Source: an uncultured bacterium | GTDB lineage: Bacteria; Bacillota; Clostridia; Lachnospirales; Lachnospiraceae | Assembly (NCBI GenBank): GCA_947177425.1 | Contig: CAMWUN010000003.1 | Span: 1-64,000 of the forward strand | DNA: 64,000 nt | Direction: 5' to 3' | Shown: positions 27,253 to 35,264 of the stretch, piece by piece | How the letters are laid out: the number at the start of each line of letters is the position of its first letter | Numbering within the stretch: the first letter of the stretch is position 1 | Position numbers and translations under genes: made by a program | Notes under the pieces: generated by a model | Seen by the model: the letters and a program-made list of their open reading frames with translations, nothing else | Database searches by the model: none | Told to the model about the DNA's origin: nothing

Positions 27253-27290
27253 TGAGCACGTTAAAGCTAAAAAGGATAAGGGGATACATT

Positions 27291-29369
27291 ATGGCAAAAT
27301 ATCTGGTAATTGTGGAATCACCTGCTAAGGTAAAGACTATCAAGAAATTTTTAGGTTCCAATTACGAAGTGGCTGCCAGCAACGGGCATGTGCGTGATCT
27401 GCCCAAAAGTCAGCTTGGGATTGATGTTGAACATGATTACGAACCTAAATATATTACAATCCGCGGCAAGGGTGATATTCTGGCAAAGCTTAGAAAAGAA
27501 GTGAAGAAAGCGGAAAAGATTTATCTGGCTACTGACCCTGACCGCGAAGGGGAGGCCATTTCCTGGCATCTGTTAAAAGCCCTTAAGCTTGAAGATAAAA
27601 AAGTTTACCGGATTACATTTAATGAAATAACAAAGAATGCTGTTAAGGAATCGTTAAAAAATGCCAGGGAGATCAACACGGATCTGGTGGACGCGCAGCA
27701 GGCGAGACGTATGCTTGACCGTATGGTGGGCTACCGTATTTCCCCGCTTCTGTGGGCGAAGGTCAAACGGGGATTAAGTGCCGGAAGGGTGCAGTCTGTG
27801 GCGCTGCGTATTATCTGCGACAGGGAGGATGAAATCAACAGTTTTATTCCGGAAGAATACTGGACGCTGGATGCGGAGTTTCAGGTGCCCGGGGAAAAGA
27901 AACCCCTGACGGCAAAGTATTACGGCACAAAGGACAGTAAAGCAGCTATTTCTTCTAAAGAGGAGATGGACAGAATACTGGCGGATTTAAAGGATGCGGA
28001 ATTTGTGGTGAGTGAGGTGAAAAAGGGCGAGAGGACGAAAAAGCCGCCCCTTCCGTTTACTACATCCACTTTACAGCAGGAAGCCAGCAAGGTTTTGAAT
28101 TTTTCCACCCAGAAGACCATGCGTCTGGCCCAGCAGTTATATGAGGGAATTGAAATCAAAGGCAACGGCACGGTGGGTGTCATTACCTATCTGCGTACCG
28201 ACTCCACAAGGGTTTCCAAGGAAGCGGAAGCCATGGCGGAGGAATATATCAGAAAGAACTATGGGGACGCCTATGTGGTGAAAGGGGCTGCTGCGGCGAA
28301 GAATGACAAGAAAATTCAGGATGCCCATGAAGCTATCCGGCCCACGGACTTAAACCGTACACCGGCGGAATTAAAAGAATCTTTATCCAGGGATCAGTTC
28401 AGGCTCTACCAGCTTATCTGGAAGCGGTTTACAGCCTGCAGGATGCAGCCTGCCAGATATGAGACTACTTCAGTCAAAATTGACGCAGGGCAGCACCGGT
28501 TCACGGTGGCGGCCTCCAAGCTTGCTTTTGACGGTTTTATGAGCGTTTATACCCAGGAGGATGACAGGGAAGAAGGCAATATGCTGGTAAAAGGGGTGGA
28601 TACATCCACTTCCTTAAAGCTTGTGAAGTTTGATGAGAAGCAGCATTTTACCCAGCCGGCGCCCCATTATACGGAAGCTTCCCTTGTGCGCGCTCTGGAA
28701 GAACTGGGTATCGGCCGTCCCAGCACTTATGCGCCTACTATTACAACCATTCTGGCAAGGCGCTATGTAGCAAAGGAGAATAAAAACCTGTATGTGACGG
28801 AACTTGGGGAAGTAGTCAACAGTATGATGAAGGACGCTTTCCCCAGTATTGTGGACGTGAATTTCACTGCCAATATGGAAGCCCTTCTTGACGGGGTGGA
28901 GGTGGGAAGCGTAAACTGGAAGACAGTGGTTTCCAATTTTTATCCGGATTTGGATGAAGCGGTAAAGACGGCGGAGAAGGAATTAAAAGAAGTGGATATT
29001 GCGGACGAGGTCTCCGACGAAGTCTGCGAGAACTGTGGCAGGCAGATGGTGATTAAGTACGGGCCCCACGGAAGATTCCTGGCCTGCCCCGGTTTCCCTG
29101 AATGCAGGAATACCAAGCCTTATTTTGAAAAGATTGGCGTTTCCTGCCCGAAATGCGGCAAGGACATTGTTCTTAAAAAAACGAAAAAAGGAAGAAAATA
29201 TTATGGCTGTATCGATAATCCGGACTGTGATTTTATGGTATGGCAGAAGCCCTCGGAGCAGAAATGTCCCCGGTGTGGCTCGCTGATGCTTCATAAGGGC
29301 AATAAGCTGGCATGCATGGAAGAAGGATGCGGTTATGTGACCCAGGCAAATAAGTCAGATAATTTATGA
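27291..29369 (+). CDS. topA: DNA topoisomerase I
   Basis: Type IA topoisomerase that relaxes negative supercoils by a transient single-strand break. The 692 residues are full length. The TOPRIM domain opens the protein (KYLVIVESPAKVKTI; DPDREGE), and the catalytic tyrosine is in ITYLRTDS (Tyr300). The C-terminus has three four-cysteine zinc modules (beginning CENCG, CPKCG and CPRCG). ATG 27291 is chosen from the ribosome site; upstream extension to 27252 would run into the -10 box. In Bacillus topA lies directly after dprA and several genes before codY; here codY follows at 95 bases. Confidence 0.97.
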   Translation: MAKYLVIVESPAKVKTIKKFLGSNYEVAASNGHVRDLPKSQLGIDVEHDYEPKYITIRGKGDILAKLRKEVKKAEKIYLATDPDREGEAISWHLLKALKLEDKKVYRITFNEITKNAVKESLKNAREINTDLVDAQQARRMLDRMVGYRISPLLWAKVKRGLSAGRVQSVALRIICDREDEINSFIPEEYWTLDAEFQVPGEKKPLTAKYYGTKDSKAAISSKEEMDRILADLKDAEFVVSEVKKGERTKKPPLPFTTSTLQQEASKVLNFSTQKTMRLAQQLYEGIEIKGNGTVGVITYLRTDSTRVSKEAEAMAEEYIRKNYGDAYVVKGAAAAKNDKKIQDAHEAIRPTDLNRTPAELKESLSRDQFRLYQLIWKRFTACRMQPARYETTSVKIDAGQHRFTVAASKLAFDGFMSVYTQEDDREEGNMLVKGVDTSTSLKLVKFDEKQHFTQPAPHYTEASLVRALEELGIGRPSTYAPTITTILARRYVAKENKNLYVTELGEVVNSMMKDAFPSIVDVNFTANMEALLDGVEVGSVNWKTVVSNFYPDLDEAVKTAEKELKEVDIADEVSDEVCENCGRQMVIKYGPHGRFLACPGFPECRNTKPYFEKIGVSCPKCGKDIVLKKTKKGRKYYGCIDNPDCDFMVWQKPSEQKCPRCGSLMLHKGNKLACMEEGCGYVTQANKSDNL

Positions 29370-29389
29370 GAATTTCTGGAATTATATAA

Positions 29390-29404
29390 AATTTTCAGTA
29401 TCGT
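29390..29404 (+). promoter_or_regulatory. Possible CodY box upstream of codY
   Basis: AATTTTCAGTATCGT matches the known 15-base CodY consensus (AATTTTCWGAAAATT) at 11 positions, with the left half perfect and the right half poor. A weaker 10/15 match lies just upstream (near 29369-29384). Both end immediately before the codY -35 box, where a repressor would act. Given the AT-rich region, chance is a real possibility. Confidence 0.28.
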
Positions 29405-29406
29405 CG

Positions 29407-29435
29407 TTGAAATTGAGCAAATCCTGTGATACAAT
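29407..29435 (+). promoter_or_regulatory. Sigma-A promoter of codY
   Basis: TTGAAA (29407-29412), 17 bases, TACAAT (29430-29435). It lies 30 bases before the codY start and its ribosome site CAGGAGGTA (29451-29459). No terminator is visible after topA, so read-through may add to expression. Confidence 0.68.
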
Positions 29436-29464
29436 AGCGTTGAGAGGTTCGCAGGAGGTAGGGT

Positions 29465-30253
29465 ATGAGCAGCGTACAGTTATTAGATAAGACCAGAAAG
29501 ATTGGTAAACTTCTTCATAATAACAATTCCAGCAAGGTTGTTTTTAATGATATCTGCTCTGTATTGTGTGAGATATTATCTTCTAATGTGCTCGTTATCA
29601 GCAGGAAAGGCAAAGTTCTGGGGGTGGGGGATGCAAGAGGCGTGGACTCCATCACGGAACTGATTGCCGGACAGGTAGGCGGGTTTATTGACGCTATGCT
29701 CAATGAGAGACTTCTTGCAATTCTTTCCACGAAAGAAAATGTCAATCTGGAAACCCTTGGCTTTGAGGAAGGCGATGTAAGGAAATTCCAGGCAATCATT
29801 ACCCCTATAGAGATTGCCGGGGAGAGGCTTGGCACGCTGTTTATCTATAAGTGCGTGGAACAATATGATATTGACGATATTATTCTGTGCGAATACGGTA
29901 CGACGGTGGTGGGTCTTGAGATGCTGCGCGCAGTCAATGAAGAAAATGCCGAGGAAAACCGGAAGCTGGCAGTGATTAAGTCTGCCATTAATACCCTGTC
30001 CTATTCAGAGATGGAAGCGGTAGTCCATATTTTTGAAGAACTCAACGGCATGGAAGGTATTCTGGTGGCAAGCAAGATTGCCGACAGGGTAGGAATCACC
30101 CGTTCTGTAATCGTAAATGCGCTCCGTAAATTTGAAAGCGCAGGCGTAATCGAATCCAGGTCATCAGGGATGAAAGGAACCTACATCAAGGTTTTAAATG
30201 ACATGGTTTTTGATGAAGTGGAAAAGATCAAAAAAGAAAACATGGTAAACTAA
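29465..30253 (+). CDS. codY: Global transcriptional regulator CodY
   Basis: CodY senses branched-chain amino acids and GTP and represses nutrient-limitation genes; in Bacillus it represses the fla/che promoter. The 262 residues match full length. The N-terminal GAF-type sensor domain (about 1-155) is followed by a linker helix and the C-terminal winged helix. The highly conserved recognition segment ASKIADRVGITRSVIVNALR is present, then FESAGVIESRSSGMKGTY. In Bacillus codY is directly upstream of flgB, and the same order holds here. A strong terminator separates the two, so flgB needs its own promoter. Confidence 0.97.
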   Translation: MSSVQLLDKTRKIGKLLHNNNSSKVVFNDICSVLCEILSSNVLVISRKGKVLGVGDARGVDSITELIAGQVGGFIDAMLNERLLAILSTKENVNLETLGFEEGDVRKFQAIITPIEIAGERLGTLFIYKCVEQYDIDDIILCEYGTTVVGLEMLRAVNEENAEENRKLAVIKSAINTLSYSEMEAVVHIFEELNGMEGILVASKIADRVGITRSVIVNALRKFESAGVIESRSSGMKGTYIKVLNDMVFDEVEKIKKENMVN

Positions 30254-30284
30254 ATAATGGCATAATGGATTATGCGGGCATGAT

Positions 30285-30335
30285 AAAAGGATTTATGAAG
30301 CTTTGAACAGACATGAATCCTTTTTGTATTTTTTT
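30285..30335 (+). terminator. Strong Rho-independent terminator after codY
   Basis: AAAAGGATTTATG (30285-30297) pairs with CATGAATCCTTTT (30312-30324), 13 pairs with one G-T wobble and a 14-base loop, followed by TTTGTATTTTTTT. It closes the codY transcript before the flagellar operon. Confidence 0.85.
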
Positions 30336-30345
30336 CAAAAATACC

Positions 30346-30373
30346 TTGTCTTTTTGGATAAATAATCTATAAT
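30346..30373 (+). promoter_or_regulatory. Sigma-A promoter candidate of the fla/che operon
   Basis: TTGTCT (30346-30351), a 16-base spacer and TATAAT (30368-30373) lie just after the codY terminator, about 120 bases before flgB. A long leader would result. Another TATAAT (30462-30467) nearer flgB lacks a well-spaced -35 box. Confidence 0.5.
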
Positions 30374-30402
30374 GTAATAAGGTGGGTATGTTATGTAGGA
30401 AT

Positions 30403-30428
30403 TAAAGTTCTTTTCAATAAGCCGCTTA
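30403..30428 (+). promoter_or_regulatory. Possible FliA (sigma-28/sigma-D) promoter before flgB
   Basis: TAAAGTTC (30403-30410) and GCCGCTTA (30421-30428) are spaced like the motility sigma consensus (TAAA, about 14 bases, GCCGATAA). The downstream box differs at two or three bases. If real, FliA encoded at 60154 would feed back on its own operon, as sigma-D does in Bacillus. Confidence 0.35.
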
Positions 30429-30495
30429 CGAAGGGTGGCATTTGATTTGAACTTGGGTTACTATAATAAGGGTACTATTTGAAGGGAGCTGTCAT

Positions 30496-30885
30496 ATGAT
30501 TAATAGTGATGTTTTTAATTATGTAAATGTGCTGAACAAGGCCGCCGACGCGGCCTGGCAGCGGAATGATATTCTGGGCAACAATATCGCCAATGTGGAT
30601 ACGCCGGGATATAAGAGACAGGATATTGATTTCCAGTCACAATTCAGGAGGGCGCTGGGCAACTCCAGATACGAAACAGTTGATGCCAAAGTGGCGCATG
30701 TGTCCAGCACGGAATTACAGGCAAGAGTCTATACGGACGCTGCCAATTTCTCCTACCGGTTAGATGGCAATAATGTGGATATTGATTCCGAGGAGACAGA
30801 ACTGGCTTCCAACCAGATATGGTATAATGGACTTAAGGACAGTATCAGTCAGGAATTTGCGAATCTTATGCTTGTCATGAAGTAG
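30496..30885 (+). CDS. flgB: Flagellar basal-body proximal rod protein FlgB
   Basis: First gene of the flagellar operon. FlgB polymerises into the proximal rod after export by the flagellar type III system. The 129 residues are normal length. The N-terminal axial motif is seen as NDILGNNIANVDTPGYKRQDIDF, typical of rod and hook proteins and needed for coiled-coil packing, and a second amphipathic helix closes the protein. AGGGAG precedes the ATG. flgC follows 13 bases later. Confidence 0.96.
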   Translation: MINSDVFNYVNVLNKAADAAWQRNDILGNNIANVDTPGYKRQDIDFQSQFRRALGNSRYETVDAKVAHVSSTELQARVYTDAANFSYRLDGNNVDIDSEETELASNQIWYNGLKDSISQEFANLMLVMK

Positions 30886-30898
30886 GGAGGAATAACAA

Positions 30899-31348
30899 AT
30901 GAGTATTTTCAACGCTTTTAATATCAATGCATCCGGCATGACCGCACAGCGCTACCGGATGGACACGATTTCTGAAAATGTAGCAAACGCCAACACCACA
31001 AGGACGGAAGACGGAACACCATACAGACGTAAGGTGGTGACTTTTGAAGAACGGGGTACGAAAGCAGGGACTTTCAGCAGCTTCCTTGGAAGCGCCAGCA
31101 GCAGATTCGAGGCACAGGGCGTCAGAGTCGGCAAGGTGATGGAGGATAACTGGACCCAGATGAATATGGTCTATGATCCTTCCCATCCTGATGCGGATGA
31201 GAATGGTTATGTTACATATCCAAATGTGAATATCATCACAGAAATGACCAATTTAATTGATGCAAGCCGCTCCTACGAAGCCAATGCGACTGCTTTCAAC
31301 GCCAGCAAGAGCATAGCGCTGAAGGGGCTGGAAATGGGACAGTCATAA
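30899..31348 (+). CDS. flgC: Flagellar rod protein FlgC
   Basis: FlgC is the second proximal-rod subunit. The 149 residues include the N-terminal axial motif (ASGMTAQRYRMDTISENVANANT) and the C-terminal flg_bbr motif (MTNLIDASRSYEANATAFNASK). GGGAGG lies nine bases upstream. It is the typical flgB-flgC-fliE order of Firmicutes; no insertions or truncation are seen. Confidence 0.96.
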   Translation: MSIFNAFNINASGMTAQRYRMDTISENVANANTTRTEDGTPYRRKVVTFEERGTKAGTFSSFLGSASSRFEAQGVRVGKVMEDNWTQMNMVYDPSHPDADENGYVTYPNVNIITEMTNLIDASRSYEANATAFNASKSIALKGLEMGQS

Positions 31349-31377
31349 TTAATTGAAAGAGAGGTTTGGAATAGAAA

Positions 31378-31695
31378 ATGGATATTTCATCGTTTTATAA
31401 TATATCATCCGGTGCCATCAGAGAGGCAGCAGAAGGGTACTCTGCGGCCAGGAATGAGAAAACGGCAGCGGAGTTTGGAGATTTTTTTGATAAAGCTGTA
31501 GAGAGCCTGAATACTACAAACGCATATCTCTCAGATGCGGAAAATGAGAAAATACGCTGGGCATTAGGCGAAACAGAAAACACCCATGAACTGACTACAG
31601 CCCTTCAGAAGGCATCTGCGGCCCTCCAGTACACGGTAGCGGTACGGGATAAGTTTATAGAAGCATATAAAGAAATTATGCAGATGCAGATTTAA
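31378..31695 (+). CDS. fliE: Flagellar hook-basal body protein FliE
   Basis: FliE joins the MS ring (FliF) to the rod and is among the first exported subunits. The 105 residues are typical. The conserved C-terminal helix is visible in ALQKASAALQYTVAVRDKFIEAYKEIMQMQI, with the mixed Gln/Met ending found in the family. It is preceded by a GAGAGG site and separated by 48 bases from fliF. Confidence 0.94.
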   Translation: MDISSFYNISSGAIREAAEGYSAARNEKTAAEFGDFFDKAVESLNTTNAYLSDAENEKIRWALGETENTHELTTALQKASAALQYTVAVRDKFIEAYKEIMQMQI

Positions 31696-31743
31696 CCTAT
31701 ATGTACGATATAGGATTATGTATGAACGGAAGAGGTTTGAGCT

Positions 31744-33345
31744 ATGGCTGACAGGTTTAGGGAACTTTTAAATAAAGTTCTTGAGTGGTGGAATAAATTT
31801 TCTACAAAACAAAAAACATTTATTGTATCTGCAGCGGCAGGTGTTGTTCTGGCTTTTGCAATACTGTTTTCCATACTGATGCGTCCCCAGTACATTATGC
31901 TTCTTAGCTGTGAAAGCACGAAAGAGGCGTCTGAGGTTACGAAACTGTTAGGAGACGCAGGACTGGATTATAAAGTGTCGGACGACGGATATCAGATTAG
32001 GATTAATAAGAAACAGCAGTCAGAAGCAAACCTGCTTTTGGGGGCCAATGATATTCAGTCCTATGCATATACCATAGATAATGTGACAAGCGGCGGTTTC
32101 AGTACTACCGAGGCCGATAAGCAGAAGCGGTATGAACTTTATCTTGAGAGCAGGCTTGCCAATGACATTATCGGGAAATTTACATCTATCAAAAGTGCGG
32201 TGGTAGATTTATACATACCGGAAAAAGACGGGACGCTGATACAGTCCGAGGAAGAATCTTCTGTATGGATTCTGCTTGAACTGAGCGGGGAATTCACCAC
32301 GGACAATGCGGCAGGGCTGGCGAAAGCGGTTTCTGTGGCAATCGGAAATAAGACGCCCCAGAATATCGTTATCATGGATACAGAGGGTAACACCCTTTAT
32401 TCCGGTGATGATACATACAGTTCGGCGGGCACGGCAAGTTCCCAGATGAGCGTAAAGTCCCAGTGGGAAACAAAAGTTAAAAATGATGTAAGGCAGGTAC
32501 TTCTTGGCACCAATGAATTTGAAAAAGTGGAAGTGGCAGTCAATTTAAATATGGATTTCTCTTCCACCAAGGAAACATATCATGAATACTCTGTGGCGGA
32601 CGGAAACACCCAGGGGTATCTTGCTTCCAACAGAACTTTCAGTTCTTCCTCCACAAACGCTAACGGCGATGTGCCGGGAACTGATTCCAACGGACAGCAG
32701 CCTGAATATGTATATCAGGACAACAGCGAGAGCAGTACGGAAACTACGGAAGAAGAAAATAAGTATCTGCCCAATGAGAGGATTACCGATAGGGATATTC
32801 TTCCCGGAGCGATCAATTACGACCAGTCTACAATTTCCCTGGCGGCCATTAATATGAATGTTGTCAGGGAAGAGGATGTCCGGTCCCAGGGGCTTTTGGA
32901 TGGAATTACATGGGATGAATATAAGCTTCAGAATGCAGGACAGGAGCGGATAGAAGTATCCGAAGAACTGTATGACATCGTAGCCAAAGCAACGGGATTC
33001 CCGACCGAGAACATAGCGATTGTTGCTTATTCTGAAAATGTATTTTTTGACAGGGAAGGCTTAAACGTATCAGCATCCGATATTATGCAGATAGTCCTGA
33101 TTGTGATTATCTTAGCGCTCCTTGCTTTTGTAGTGCTTCGGAGCATGCGGTCGGAGAGACCGGCGGAACAGCCAGAGGAACTTTCGGTGGAAAGCCTGCT
33201 GCAGTCCCAGCCCGAGGTGGAACTTGAGACTATTGATGTGGAGAAATTTTCTGAGACCAGAAAACTAATTGAGAAATTTATAGATGAAAATCCGGAAGCA
33301 GCCGCAAGCCTTTTGCGCAACTGGTTAAACGAAGACTGGAGTTAA
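31744..33345 (+). CDS. fliF: Flagellar MS-ring protein FliF
   Basis: FliF builds the membrane ring on which rod and switch assemble. The 533 residues have two membrane helices (about 25-46 and 447-468) enclosing the ring-building YscJ/FliF domains (DADVVxDGYQIRI-like strands near 70-110) and a low-complexity Ser/Thr/Glu stretch near 315-340. The cytoplasmic tail ends in EAAASLLRNWLNED, the FliG-binding helix. fliG follows at 33 bases. Confidence 0.96.
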   Translation: MADRFRELLNKVLEWWNKFSTKQKTFIVSAAAGVVLAFAILFSILMRPQYIMLLSCESTKEASEVTKLLGDAGLDYKVSDDGYQIRINKKQQSEANLLLGANDIQSYAYTIDNVTSGGFSTTEADKQKRYELYLESRLANDIIGKFTSIKSAVVDLYIPEKDGTLIQSEEESSVWILLELSGEFTTDNAAGLAKAVSVAIGNKTPQNIVIMDTEGNTLYSGDDTYSSAGTASSQMSVKSQWETKVKNDVRQVLLGTNEFEKVEVAVNLNMDFSSTKETYHEYSVADGNTQGYLASNRTFSSSSTNANGDVPGTDSNGQQPEYVYQDNSESSTETTEEENKYLPNERITDRDILPGAINYDQSTISLAAINMNVVREEDVRSQGLLDGITWDEYKLQNAGQERIEVSEELYDIVAKATGFPTENIAIVAYSENVFFDREGLNVSASDIMQIVLIVIILALLAFVVLRSMRSERPAEQPEELSVESLLQSQPEVELETIDVEKFSETRKLIEKFIDENPEAAASLLRNWLNEDWS

Positions 33346-33378
33346 CCGTGCAGCGGATTTTGGGAGGTGAAAGTAGAT

Positions 33379-34395
33379 ATGCCCAAATCTACCGAAGACA
33401 AAATATCAGGGGTTCAAAAAGCAGCGATATTATTAATTGCGTTAGGACCCGAAAAGTCAGCCACAATTTTTAAACATTTGAAGGAAGAGGAAATTGAGGA
33501 ACTGACCCTTGAAATTGCAAATACCAGGAGCATCACTCCCCAGGTGAAGGATGAAGTGATTGACGAATTTTATCAGGTCTGCCTGGCCCAGCAGTATATT
33601 GCTGAGGGTGGTATTTCCTATGCCAAAGAACTTCTGGAGAAAGCCCTTGGCAGTGATAAGGCTATGGATGTTATCGGCAAGCTGACAGCTTCCTTACAGG
33701 TAAAGCCTTTCGAGTTTGTCAGAAAGACAGATCCGTCCCAGTTGCTCAACTTTATCCAGGATGAGCACCCCCAGACGATTGCGCTTATATTGTCTTATCT
33801 GTCGGCAGCCCAGTCAGCGCTTATCATATCGGCCCTTCCGCCGGATAGGCAGGCTGATGTGGCAAAGCGTATCGCAGTAATGGACAGAACAAGTCCCGAT
33901 GTGATAAAGGAAGTGGAGAAAGTGTTGGAATCAAAACTGGCTTCTCTGGTAAATCAGGAATACACGATTATCGGCGGCGTAGATGCAGTCGTGGACATTT
34001 TGAATACAGTAGACAGGGGAACAGAGAAACATATTATGGAGACCCTGGAAATCGAAGAACCGGAACTGGCGGACGAAATCAGGAAGAAGATGTTTGTATT
34101 CGAAGATATCCTTCTTCTGGACGACCGTGCAATTCAGAGAGTGCTGCGTGACGTGGATAACAATGACCTGGGGCTTGCGCTTAAGGGTGCAAATGAGCAG
34201 GTACAGACTACGATCTTCAATAACCTTTCCAAGCGTCTTGCTGTCATGATTAAAGAAGATATGGAATTTATGGGCCCTGTACGTATGAAGGATGTAGAGG
34301 AAGCACAGCAGAAGATTGTAAATATTATCAGAAAACTGGAAGATTCAGGAGAAATTGTCATATCCAGAGGCGGAGGTGACGAGATCGTTGTCTAG
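33379..34395 (+). CDS. fliG: Flagellar motor switch protein FliG
   Basis: FliG forms the rotor part of the switch: its N-domain binds FliF, the middle domain binds FliM and the C-domain faces MotA. The 338 residues are full length. The N-domain is recognised by KAAILLIALGPEKSATIFKHL, the EHPQ motif is at about 130-133 (DEHPQTIALIL), and the C-domain carries the charged torque helix (DDRAIQRVLRDVDNNDLGLALKGA). ATG 33379 has GGGAGGTG at 33362-33369; the GTG at 33367 overlaps that site and is rejected. fliH starts inside its 3' end. Confidence 0.96.
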   Translation: MPKSTEDKISGVQKAAILLIALGPEKSATIFKHLKEEEIEELTLEIANTRSITPQVKDEVIDEFYQVCLAQQYIAEGGISYAKELLEKALGSDKAMDVIGKLTASLQVKPFEFVRKTDPSQLLNFIQDEHPQTIALILSYLSAAQSALIISALPPDRQADVAKRIAVMDRTSPDVIKEVEKVLESKLASLVNQEYTIIGGVDAVVDILNTVDRGTEKHIMETLEIEEPELADEIRKKMFVFEDILLLDDRAIQRVLRDVDNNDLGLALKGANEQVQTTIFNNLSKRLAVMIKEDMEFMGPVRMKDVEEAQQKIVNIIRKLEDSGEIVISRGGGDEIVV

Positions 34396-35245
34396 TAATC
34401 TTTACAAGGCCGGGTGGGTCGTGGTGAGCGAAGATGCCCGTGTGATAGATACAAATGAACTGGTAAGAACAAAACTGAACGATACCTTCGCAGAAGGAGG
34501 TTTCCTAGATGGTTTCGATTATGGCGGAGATGAGGGATTTTACGAGGGGCTTGATGCCAGTGCGGTGGATGCCCTGTTAAATCCGGATGGCACAGGTGCG
34601 GTAATTAAGAATCCGGCATATGAGCAGCAGGAAGCGTTGAATCAGGAACTTGAGGCCGCCCGTGCGGAATTGGAGACACTCCGGGCTGAAGCGGATCAGA
34701 TGCTGGATCTTGCAAATGCGCAGATAGAGGAAATGCGCAGGAAAACGCTGGATGAGGCGAAGATGCAGGGCTATCAGGAAGGCTATGAAAGGGGCATGGC
34801 CGAAGTTCAGAACATGAAGGACGAATTACGGCAGAAAGAGGTGCAGTTGGAGGAACAGTACAGCCAGATGATTGCGGAACTGGAGCCTGATTTTATCGAA
34901 ACTTTATCGGAAATTTACGGACATATTTTTAAAGTGGATTTAAGCAGCTACAGCCAGATTGTAGTTAATCTGCTGACAAACACCTTACAGAAGATGGACA
35001 GTGCGTCAAACTATATTGTGCATGTTTCCAAAAAAGATTACCAGCAGGTGCTTGCGGCGAAAGACAGTATATCAGAGGAAACAGGGGTTGTTCCCGGGAG
35101 TCTTGAGATTGTATCTGATGTAACTCTTTTACAATCCCAGTGTATGATAGAAACAGAGGGCGGTGTTTACGACTGTTCTCTGGGGACAGAGCTGGAGGAG
35201 CTTGAGAGAAAGCTGAAACTCCTTTCTTATAATAAGCAGATATAA
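34388..35245 (+). CDS. fliH: Flagellar assembly protein FliH
   Basis: FliH is the stator-like regulator of the export ATPase FliI. About 285 residues. The start is taken as TTG 34388 (MSSNLYKAGWVVV...) because GGAGGT at 34372-34377 lies ten bases upstream; GTG 34376 and TTG 34355 are further back in frame. A central, Glu/Ala/Gln-rich coiled coil (about 90-160) with the GxxxG-like GYQEGYERGMAE segment leads to the conserved C-terminal FliH domain. It overlaps fliG by eight bases, implying coupling. Confidence 0.9.
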   Translation: MSSNLYKAGWVVVSEDARVIDTNELVRTKLNDTFAEGGFLDGFDYGGDEGFYEGLDASAVDALLNPDGTGAVIKNPAYEQQEALNQELEAARAELETLRAEADQMLDLANAQIEEMRRKTLDEAKMQGYQEGYERGMAEVQNMKDELRQKEVQLEEQYSQMIAELEPDFIETLSEIYGHIFKVDLSSYSQIVVNLLTNTLQKMDSASNYIVHVSKKDYQQVLAAKDSISEETGVVPGSLEIVSDVTLLQSQCMIETEGGVYDCSLGTELEELERKLKLLSYNKQI

Positions 35246-35264
35246 GGATGAGGCGGAGTATAAA

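Noticed and set aside
27252-27290. Upstream extension of topA
   Set aside because: It would begin in the -10 box; the family N-terminus and ribosome site fit ATG 27291.
2936-27290. Recent mobile element or prophage
   Set aside because: No integrase, transposase, tRNA edge, direct repeats or phage genes are seen at the borders.
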